Origin: an uncultured Longilinea sp.
Lineage (GTDB): Bacteria; Chloroflexota; Anaerolineae; Anaerolineales; Anaerolineaceae
DNA: 18,907 nucleotides
Reading direction: 5' to 3'
Assembly (NCBI GenBank): GCA_937863945.1
Contig: CALMIB010000079.1
Span: 1 to 18,907, forward strand
Position numbers and translations under genes: made by a program. This document shows positions 13,427 through 18,907 of the stretch, in pieces (the first letter of the stretch is position 1; each line of letters starts with the position of its first letter). A model generated the notes under the pieces. The model saw only the letters and a program-made list of their open reading frames with translations. It was not told the origin of the DNA and made no database searches.

Positions 13427-13443
13427 CGCTCAAAGGGTGAGCG
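13427..13443. promoter_or_regulatory. Inverted repeat, possible operator
   Basis: CGCTCA and TGAGCG flank a 5-base spacer. The repeat occupies the -35 position relative to a -10-like TAAAAT at 13452-13457 that would serve the lipoprotein gene. It also lies just upstream of the divergent pruA promoter. A regulator bound here could act on either unit. The evidence is symmetry and position only. Confidence 0.25.
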
Positions 13444-13451
13444 TTCGCGTG

Positions 13452-13457
13452 TAAAAT
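13452..13457 (+). promoter_or_regulatory. Candidate -10 element (TAAAAT) for the propeller lipoprotein gene
   Basis: TAAAAT matches consensus at 5 of 6 positions and stands 42 bases before the ATG at 13500. It leaves a leader that holds AAGGAG. No good -35 box lies 16-18 bases upstream; an inverted repeat occupies that place. Confidence 0.3.
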
Positions 13458-13499
13458 AAGGAAAGAACTCACGCAGCCCGGAAGATCAAGGAGTGTTTT

Positions 13500-14927
13500 A
13501 TGAACCGAGCGATCGCATCTGTCTCCCTTTTGCTTGTCCTGCTCCTGGCGGCCTGCTCGCCGCAAGGCCCGCAGGCGTCACAGGCGCCGCAGGTTGATAC
13601 CGACAGCCTGGGCACCATCGCCGCGGCGACCGTGGACGCCCTGCTGGCGCTCACGCAGACGGCGCAGGCACAACCGGAGGCCACCCTCACCCAACCTCCC
13701 ACGCCGGCGCTTACCCCTGAGGTCACGCCCGCGGTTGCGGCCACGGCAGAGCTCCCGGCGGATGCCGGCATGGATTTGAAGGTGGCCTACAGCGACGGTC
13801 AGGGCAACCTGTGGTTCTGGCAGAGCGGCAGCGACCCGCTGCAATTGACCGCCAGCGGCGACGTGGCGGATTTCGCGCTCTCGCCGGATGGCGGGAAGAT
13901 CTTCTTCGCGCGTGCGGCGGGTTATGTGACCGACAGCCTGTGGCTGATCGACACCGACGGCTCGAACGAGCGCGAGGTGATGGCCGCGGCAGATTTTGAG
14001 GCCCTCGACCGCCCGGCGCAGGCCAGCGGCACATCGCCGGCGCAGCTTGGCTGGGTGCCCGGCAGCGCGACGGCGGTCTTCACCACGTATCACTATTTTG
14101 ACGGCCCGGGGTTTGATCCGGGCGATGACCTGCGCCTGGTGAACGGATCGACCGGCGCTGTGACCACGCTGCTCGAACCTGGCGAGGGCGGCGGGATGTA
14201 TTTTTATTCGCCGGATGGCGCGCAGATCGCGCTGGTGACGCCCAACCAGATCGACCTGATCAACAGCGACGGCAGCAACCGGCGCGGCGGGGTGCTGGTC
14301 TATGAAGATATCCTCATGTACACCGAATCGCCTTTTTATGCTCAACCGGTGTGGGCGGCGGACGGCTCCCGGCTGCGCGTGGTCATCCCGGCCAAAGACC
14401 GGTTGGGAAACCCGGACGAGCCCGGCAGCGTGTGGGAAGTCCCGGCGGCGGGCGGCGCGGCTTTTAAGGTGCTGGAATTCTCCACCAACGGACTGGGGCC
14501 GGGGGCGTTCGTTTCACCGGACTTGAACACGCTGGTTTACTTCCAGAACGTCGGCACCGGCGGACAGCAGGAATTGCACATCGCCAGCCTGGACGGGAGC
14601 GCGGACGAGGTTTATGCGAGCGGTTCGCTGAACTGGGTGGGTTGGGCGGAGGACGGGCCGCGTTTCGTGTGGACGCAATTCGGGCAGGTGGGTGCGGATC
14701 GGCAGGCCTACCTGGGGCAGGCCGGTCAGTCGCCCGTGCTGCTGGGCGCGCCGCAATCGCCGCTCGACCTGGCCTGGGTAGCAGGCGACCGTTTTCTCTT
14801 CCTGGATAACGACGGCGGCGCGCCGCCGGCCTGGACGCTGTACCTGGGCACGGTCGGCGGGCCGAACCAGGTGGTGGCCGAAATCGCTGCCGGTAACCAG
14901 ATTCCGCGCTTTGACTTTGTGCACTGA
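13500..14927 (+). CDS. Lipoprotein with WD40/TolB-like beta-propeller
   Basis: This 475-residue exported protein has a lipoprotein signal peptide: a hydrophobic stretch (about residues 7-17) and the lipobox LAAC with C19 as the lipidated residue. A Thr/Ala/Pro/Gln-rich linker (about residues 40-85) follows, a style common in Anaerolineae lipoproteins, and then a propeller domain. PD40-type strands include LSPDGGKIFF (about 123) and YSPDGAQIAL (about 237). No catalytic motif is evident, so it probably binds or senses something at the cell surface. The ATG at 13500 has AAGGAG 7 bases upstream. It shares domain type and terminator architecture with the gene at 6255 but differs in its membrane anchor. 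Confidence 0.85.
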   Translation: MNRAIASVSLLLVLLLAACSPQGPQASQAPQVDTDSLGTIAAATVDALLALTQTAQAQPEATLTQPPTPALTPEVTPAVAATAELPADAGMDLKVAYSDGQGNLWFWQSGSDPLQLTASGDVADFALSPDGGKIFFARAAGYVTDSLWLIDTDGSNEREVMAAADFEALDRPAQASGTSPAQLGWVPGSATAVFTTYHYFDGPGFDPGDDLRLVNGSTGAVTTLLEPGEGGGMYFYSPDGAQIALVTPNQIDLINSDGSNRRGGVLVYEDILMYTESPFYAQPVWAADGSRLRVVIPAKDRLGNPDEPGSVWEVPAAGGAAFKVLEFSTNGLGPGAFVSPDLNTLVYFQNVGTGGQQELHIASLDGSADEVYASGSLNWVGWAEDGPRFVWTQFGQVGADRQAYLGQAGQSPVLLGAPQSPLDLAWVAGDRFLFLDNDGGAPPAWTLYLGTVGGPNQVVAEIAAGNQIPRFDFVH

Positions 14928-14971
14928 ATTCGGCCGGCGCGGTGAGCGTCAAACGGTCATTTTTGGAAGAA

Positions 14972-14999
14972 AAAATCCGCCGGGGAACCGGCGGATTTT
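14972..14999. terminator. Bidirectional intrinsic terminator
   Basis: AAAATCCGCCGG (14972-14983) and CCGGCGGATTTT (14988-14999) form a 12-base perfect stem with a GGAA tetraloop of the GNRA type. The plus-strand RNA ends in UUUU and the minus-strand RNA in UUUUUUCUUCC. It serves the converging lipoprotein gene and the ADP-ribosylglycohydrolase gene, whose stop lies 18 bases away. Confidence 0.92.
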
Positions 15000-15017
15000 G
15001 CATGGCTAGAGAGCAGT

Positions 15018-15956
15018 TTACACGGTCAGCCCGGCGAGCGATTCGGCCAGGGTGATCAAATCACCGGCGCGCAGAATTTTGCCGGTGCCCAACGGCCACT
15101 CGCCGCGCAGCATGTCCACCCAGCGCCCTGGAATGCCGCTCAGACCGTAGGCCGCGCCGGCCAGCGCGCCCAGCACCGTGGCAGAGGTGTCGGCGTCGGC
15201 GCCCAGGTTGGCGGCCTGAATGGCGGCTTCCTCGAAGTTCGATGTGGTCAGCAGCGCCCACACCGCGCTTTCCAGCGTGTGGCGCACCCAGCCCGTATTG
15301 CGCAGTTCGTCGCGCCGGCGCTGTGGGGCCTCATCGACGAAAGCCGCCAGCCCGGGCGGCAGCGCCACCTGCTGGCGGGCCTGAACCAGCGCATCAGCCG
15401 GGGTTTCCCCCTTCAGCAGCAACAGGATCATGGCGCTCTCAAAGGCGCAGGCGGCGGTGCATTCGCTGTGCGCGTGCGTTACGCGGCTTTGCAGCACGCT
15501 GTCAGCCAGGCATTCCACCGGGTTCTTCCAATGAGCCAGCGCCACCGGCCAGTTGCGCATCAACGATCCGTTGCCGGCCGATTCCGGGCGGCGCTGCTGC
15601 ACTTCGGTGGAGGCCTGATCCCAGGCCGCTCCGGCAGCGATGCGGCTGAGCACGCTGGAGGTGTACAGCCCGACGTCCGGCGGCCCCTGGCGGTACCAGC
15701 CGACAAAACGCTGCGCCAGGTCTTCAGGATTGAGCGGCTTGCGCGCCAGCAGGCTTTCGGCCACCGCCAGCGCCATCTCGGTATCGTCGGTAAAACTGCC
15801 GGCGGGCAAACGGCCGGGCAGCAAATCGCGCACCAGTAGGTCGCTGGGCGAGGCGCGCTGGAATTCCAGCGGCATGCCCAGCGCGTCGCCGATGGCCGCG
15901 CCGACGGCGACCCCGCGGATGCGGTCCTGCAATGTGGTAGTGTTGCGGTCAGTCAT
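15018..15956 (-). CDS. ADP-ribosylglycohydrolase family protein (DraG/ARH type)
   Basis: This 312-residue, all-helical protein belongs to the family that removes ADP-ribose from proteins or small molecules using two metal ions. Metal-site motifs are present: SFTDDTEM with D57 and D58 near the N-terminus, and LGADADTSATVLGALAGA with D254 and D256 near the C-terminus. GAAIGDALGMPLEF and NGSLMR are other family signatures. The exact substrate (ADP-ribosyl-arginine, ADP-ribosylated DNA or other) cannot be told from sequence. The ATG at 15956 has no Shine-Dalgarno. It lies 46 bases after the stop of the upstream glycosyltransferase, and a pair of palindromes stands around that stop. It ends the run at the terminator at 14972-14999. 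Confidence 0.9.
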   Translation of the reverse strand: MTDRNTTTLQDRIRGVAVGAAIGDALGMPLEFQRASPSDLLVRDLLPGRLPAGSFTDDTEMALAVAESLLARKPLNPEDLAQRFVGWYRQGPPDVGLYTSSVLSRIAAGAAWDQASTEVQQRRPESAGNGSLMRNWPVALAHWKNPVECLADSVLQSRVTHAHSECTAACAFESAMILLLLKGETPADALVQARQQVALPPGLAAFVDEAPQRRRDELRNTGWVRHTLESAVWALLTTSNFEEAAIQAANLGADADTSATVLGALAGAAYGLSGIPGRWVDMLRGEWPLGTGKILRAGDLITLAESLAGLTV

Positions 15957-15999
15957 GCAAAAAACTCGGGAATCAGTTGAATGAACGCTTTCGCGGAGA

Positions 16000-16032
16000 A
16001 ATTCACCGGAGGAGTGAATTGTAGAATTCTAC
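16000..16032. repeat. Palindrome plus stem-loop at the glycosyltransferase/ADP-ribosylglycohydrolase junction
   Basis: GTAGAATTCTAC (16021-16032) is a perfect 12-base palindrome. Next to it AATTCAC (16000-16006) and GTGAATT (16014-16020) form a 7-base stem with a 7-base loop. Both cover the last codons and stop of the glycosyltransferase gene. No U-tract follows, so it is not a normal terminator. It may be RNA structure at the gene junction or chance. Confidence 0.4.
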
Positions 16033-17202
16033 CACTTGCGTGCGGTTCTGGCGGCAATCTGCCCGGCTTTCGATGATTTGGCGGTTGCGTTCCGCCGCCG
16101 ATGCGCGCAGCCCGGCATTTTCCAGCCCCATCGCGATGGCCTCCGCCAGTGCCTGTGGGTTGGCTGCGTCGGCCAGCAGGCCGTTGACGCCGGGGGTGAT
16201 CCATTCGCGCATCGATTCGATGTCGCCGACCACCGGCAGGCAGCCGCAGGCCATGGCCTCGAGCAGCGAGTTGGGCGTGCCGTCGTGCACGCTGGGTGAA
16301 ACGAACACCTCGGCGCGTAAAAAAATCTCCCAGAGCTGGGTCTGCGGCAGGGTGGGCAACAGGTGCACCTGCTGGCCGATTTTGAGGCGCTCCACCCATT
16401 CGATCGCTTCGGGTTGCCCGGCCATGGATGGGCAGAGAAAGTGCGCCGCGGGTTCATGCTGCAACACCAGTGGAATGGACTGGAAGAAGACGTCGCTGCG
16501 CAGTGAGCCTGGCCGAAAACCGCGTGGGTTGACCACCAGCGGAACGCCGGCCGGGATGGCGTCGATGTGCAGGCGGGGCTGGCCGCGCAGCGCCTGAATC
16601 TCCGCCAGGTCGATGCCGCCGTTTCCAGGGACGAGCAGGGTGGGCTTTTGCGGATCGAAACCCCAGGCGGGCGCCAGACGCAGGTCGCGGGCGGCATCCG
16701 CCGCCAGCGCGTCGGCGCGCCGCAACGTTCGCCGGGTGGCTGCTTCCATCCAACGCGAGCCGCGCGCGTGCAGCGTCAGATCGTTGCCCCAGATGGAGAC
16801 CGCCAGGGGAACCTGCGGCGGCGTGAAGGCCGCCAGCATGCCCTCGAAGGGAATGCGCAGGGCGTGAACCAGGTCGGGTTGAACCGCTTCGACCAGATTG
16901 CGGAACGGCACGGCAAAGGAGCGCAGGCTGAGCGGCCCCAGCCAGTAGCGCGCGGACAGGAACAACGGTCGGAAGCGGGCGACCATTCCGCGCCGCGGCG
17001 CGGGCGCCGCTGAGGTGTTGGCCGCCTGGCTGCCGGCCATGCCCGCGAAGGCCACCGGCAGGATGTGCAGCGATTCGATCCCTTCCAGGGGAGCGCAGGG
17101 GAAGGTGGAGCACAGCGTGACGCGCAAACCGCCTTCCAGCAATGAGCGGGTCCAACTGCGGGTGATTGGGCTGCGGCCGTCGGCAACCAGCAGGATGTGC
17201 AT
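16003..17202 (-). CDS. GT-B glycosyltransferase, GT4-like
   Basis: This 399-residue protein has two Rossmann-like halves. The N-terminal half begins MHILLVADGRSPITRSW and contains DLVHALRIPFEG and SIWGNDLTLHARG. The C-terminal half contains PGNGGIDL and the donor-binding region VFVSPSVHDGTPNSLLEAMA. In the GT4 E-x7-E motif the first Glu is replaced by Asp (D307) and the second is E315, a conservative variant. It probably transfers a sugar from a nucleotide sugar to a cell-envelope or exopolysaccharide acceptor in the cytoplasm; sugar and acceptor are unknown. The ATG at 17202 follows the stop of the next glycosyltransferase by 3 bases, and the AAGGG in that gene's last codons can act as its ribosome binding site. 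Confidence 0.88.
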   Translation of the reverse strand: MHILLVADGRSPITRSWTRSLLEGGLRVTLCSTFPCAPLEGIESLHILPVAFAGMAGSQAANTSAAPAPRRGMVARFRPLFLSARYWLGPLSLRSFAVPFRNLVEAVQPDLVHALRIPFEGMLAAFTPPQVPLAVSIWGNDLTLHARGSRWMEAATRRTLRRADALAADAARDLRLAPAWGFDPQKPTLLVPGNGGIDLAEIQALRGQPRLHIDAIPAGVPLVVNPRGFRPGSLRSDVFFQSIPLVLQHEPAAHFLCPSMAGQPEAIEWVERLKIGQQVHLLPTLPQTQLWEIFLRAEVFVSPSVHDGTPNSLLEAMACGCLPVVGDIESMREWITPGVNGLLADAANPQALAEAIAMGLENAGLRASAAERNRQIIESRADCRQNRTQVVEFYNSLLR

Positions 17203-17205
17203 CTT

Positions 17206-18291
17206 TTATCCCTTCAACACGGCGAGTACCGCCCGTTCGAATTGGATGACCATGCGTTCCAGGTTGATCTCCTGGGCGACGATGCGGTAGGATTCCAGCC
17301 CCATGGCGCGCAGGCGGGCCGGGTCGCTCAGCGCCTGCTCCAGCGCGCCGGTCAGGCTCTCCAGGCTGCCGGGGACGATCTGCCAGCCGTTGGCCGGGCG
17401 CACCAGGTCGGCCTGGGTGCCATCGGCTTCGGCGGCCATCACAGGCAGCGCGTGCGCCATGGCCTGCTGCAGCGCCAGCCCGCCTGTCCCGGGTAGCACG
17501 AACACGTCGGCGGCGTCAAACAGCGGATCGAGGGCCGCGCCGTGGCGCGCGCCGAAGAACTGGGCGGCCGGATATACCTGCGCGGCCAGCGATTCCAGCG
17601 TGGCACGCTCGGGGCCGTCGCCGACGATCCACAGCGCGGGTTGCAGCCCGGCGGGCAGCGCGGCGCAGGCGCGCAGCAGCAGATCGATACGCTTGCGGGC
17701 CTGCAGGCGGCCGACAAACAGCAGCGTGGCGCGTTCCTGGGCAAATGAATCCGGGCGCGCCGGAGCCGGAGCAGCCGGACGCGGCGCGGTGGCATTGGGC
17801 GCGACAAAAACCCGCTCCGGCGCAAATCCCGCGGCGCGGTATTCGGCCGCGCCGGTCTGGCTGTAGGTGAGCATGGCGTCGAACTGGCGCAGGAAGGCGC
17901 GCCGGATCAGCCCACGGATGCCGCTCTGCGCGCCGGGCGCGCCCAGCCCCCAGCCGATCACCTTGCGCCCGCGGGCGTGCATCCAGCGCACGGCTGCCGG
18001 GGTGCGCAGGTAGCGCGGGTTGGCCTCGACGATCAACACCTGCGGCTGCCAGGTTTCCAGCCAGGGCAGCAGCCCGCCCTGCCAGCACAGCGAGAAGGGC
18101 AGGTGCAGGTTGGCGGCTGCCTGGTGGCGGGCAACTTGCAGCGTGCCAGGTTCAATCATTTCTTGCGGGCGCGCCTGGCCGGCGAACACCGCCAGGCCGG
18201 CCGGGCAGGCTTCGGCCAGCGCATCGAAGAGCGGCACGCGGTAGGCGGGCAGCACGCGCTGAACCAGGCCGAGCCGGACGGGGATGCTCAC
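17206..18291 (-). CDS. GT-B glycosyltransferase, GT4-like, with altered E-x7-E motif
   Basis: This 361-residue protein begins RLGLVQRVLPAYRVPLFDAL, a start typical of one GT4 subgroup. It has the donor-site signature LLFVGRLQARKRIDLLLRA, the WIVGDGPERATLE loop, and the LPGTGGLALQQAMAHALPV segment. In that last segment the second Glu of E-x7-E appears as Gln, so the usual ribose-contacting acid is absent or displaced. The start is GTG at 18291, overlapping the TGA of the upstream SbcC-like gene by 4 bases (GTGA). The gene is therefore translationally coupled to a DNA-repair gene, probably by simple gene packing. It is followed 3 bases later by the second glycosyltransferase. Confidence 0.88.
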   Translation of the reverse strand: MSIPVRLGLVQRVLPAYRVPLFDALAEACPAGLAVFAGQARPQEMIEPGTLQVARHQAAANLHLPFSLCWQGGLLPWLETWQPQVLIVEANPRYLRTPAAVRWMHARGRKVIGWGLGAPGAQSGIRGLIRRAFLRQFDAMLTYSQTGAAEYRAAGFAPERVFVAPNATAPRPAAPAPARPDSFAQERATLLFVGRLQARKRIDLLLRACAALPAGLQPALWIVGDGPERATLESLAAQVYPAAQFFGARHGAALDPLFDAADVFVLPGTGGLALQQAMAHALPVMAAEADGTQADLVRPANGWQIVPGSLESLTGALEQALSDPARLRAMGLESYRIVAQEINLERMVIQFERAVLAVLKG

Positions 18292-18907
18292 GAGGCAATC
18301 ACCCGGACGGCGGAGCCGTGCTGGGTCTTCTCGACCTCGATGCGCGCGGGGAAGGCATCCTTGAGCTCTTCGAGGTGGGTGATGACCAGAATTTTCTTGA
18401 AATCTGCGCTGACCAGGTTGATTGCCTCGATCAGGCGCTGGCGGCCGTCGGCATCCTGGCTGCCAAATCCCTCGTCGATGACCAGGGTTTGCAGGCGGGC
18501 GCCGGCGCGTTTGGCCAGCACGCGCGAAAGCGCCAGGCGGATGGCGAAATTGACGCGGAAGGCCTCGCCGCCCGAGAACATTTCGTATTCGCGCGTGCCG
18601 ATCGAATCGCTGATCAGGATATCCAGCGTTTCGCGCTTGTCGTCGCGTTTGCTGTCCTTGTACTCGCGCTGGGTGGCAAACCGCACCGACATGTTTCCCG
18701 CGCTGAGCCGGTCGAGGATTTCGTTGGCCTGCATCTCAATCTCCGGCAGGGCCTGCTCGATCAACAGCGCGGGGATGCCGTCCTTGCCAAAGGCGCGTTC
18801 GAGCATCTTGATCTGGGCGATCTGGCGGGTGGTTGTTTCGCGTTGGGCGCTCAACGTCTTGTGCCGGGCGCGCAACGATTTTAAGGCTTCCACCTGCTGG
18901 CGGGCAG
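18288..18907 (-). CDS. sbcC: SbcC/Rad50-type SMC-like ATPase, C-terminal part (cut off by window edge)
   Basis: The frame is open through the right edge. Visible are the end of a coiled coil (MEALKSLRARHKTLSAQR and on) and the C-terminal ATPase lobe. That lobe has the ABC signature MFSGGEAFRVNFAIRLALS, Walker B TLVIDEGFGSQD and the H-loop VITHLEEL. The FSGGE and DEGFGSQD forms are typical of SbcC/Rad50, the ATPase partner of the SbcD/Mre11 nuclease in double-strand end processing. RecN or another SMC-like ATPase is a less likely alternative. The stop TGA overlaps the GTG of the glycosyltransferase. The GTG near 18893 is internal, because the frame continues upstream as A-R-Q-Q-V-E. Confidence 0.9.
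   Translation of the reverse strand, partial: ARQQVEALKSLRARHKTLSAQRETTTRQIAQIKMLERAFGKDGIPALLIEQALPEIEMQANEILDRLSAGNMSVRFATQREYKDSKRDDKRETLDILISDSIGTREYEMFSGGEAFRVNFAIRLALSRVLAKRAGARLQTLVIDEGFGSQDADGRQRLIEAINLVSADFKKILVITHLEELKDAFPARIEVEKTQHGSAVRVIAS

Noticed and set aside
15953..16399. 148-codon minus-strand frame overlapping the end of the glycosyltransferase and touching the next start codon
   Set aside because: Most of it is an alternative frame of the glycosyltransferase with shadow-like composition; the ATGA contact with the next gene is probably chance.

Overview
The window looks like a piece of a Chloroflexota chromosome, most likely Anaerolineae. This is an inference from gene content and style, with no marker gene to prove it. 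The clues are high GC, a lipoprotein whose Thr/Pro/Ala-rich linker leads into a WD40-like beta-propeller, a zinc-ribbon/membrane-anchor/propeller protein, a phosphomutase of the MSMEG_4193 type next to rarA, and a LiaF-like membrane protein. It is densely coding. No gene-free stretch exceeds 300 bases, and I see no tRNA, rRNA, CRISPR array, insertion sequence or prophage gene.

Layout. (1) 1-3168, minus strand: rarA, a histidine-phosphatase-family phosphomutase that overlaps it, a small orphan protein, a LiaF-like membrane protein, a hairpin, then a protein cut off by the left edge. (2) 3275-5251, plus strand: a membrane-bound PAS-PAS-GAF-HD-GYP protein, divergent from rarA. It runs 65 bp into the convergent EamA permease gene (5187-6086, minus). 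(3) 6255-7775, plus: zinc-ribbon propeller protein, closed by a bidirectional terminator. (4) 13314 down to 7833, minus: a six-gene run of P5C dehydrogenase, small two-TM protein, CoA-transferase alpha, CoA-transferase beta, 2-hydroxyacid dehydrogenase and HAD hydrolase. It starts at a near-consensus sigma70-type promoter (13381-13409) and ends at the terminator at 7799-7827. (5) 13500-14927, plus: propeller lipoprotein, closed by a second bidirectional terminator. (6) 18907 down to 15018, minus: end of an SbcC/Rad50-like ATPase, two GT-B glycosyltransferases and an ADP-ribosylglycohydrolase, mostly coupled by overlapping or adjacent stop and start codons.

How the genes may work together. The six-gene run is catabolic in character. 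P5C dehydrogenase yields glutamate. A 2-hydroxyacid dehydrogenase beside a glutaconate-type CoA-transferase pair recalls the hydroxyglutarate route of glutamate fermentation, although the dehydratase genes are not in this window. Two things make this run worth a closer look. The CoA-transferase beta gene has an in-frame TAG exactly where a Glu codon is expected, with 16 more family-like codons before the next stop. The dehydrogenase has lost two of the three Rossmann glycines but keeps its catalytic triad. A third observation is that three operon-head genes have a -10 hexamer placed so that their mRNAs would be leaderless or nearly so, while other genes, mostly operon-internal ones, use clear Shine-Dalgarno sequences. 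I found no multi-gene system that I could defend as wholly new.
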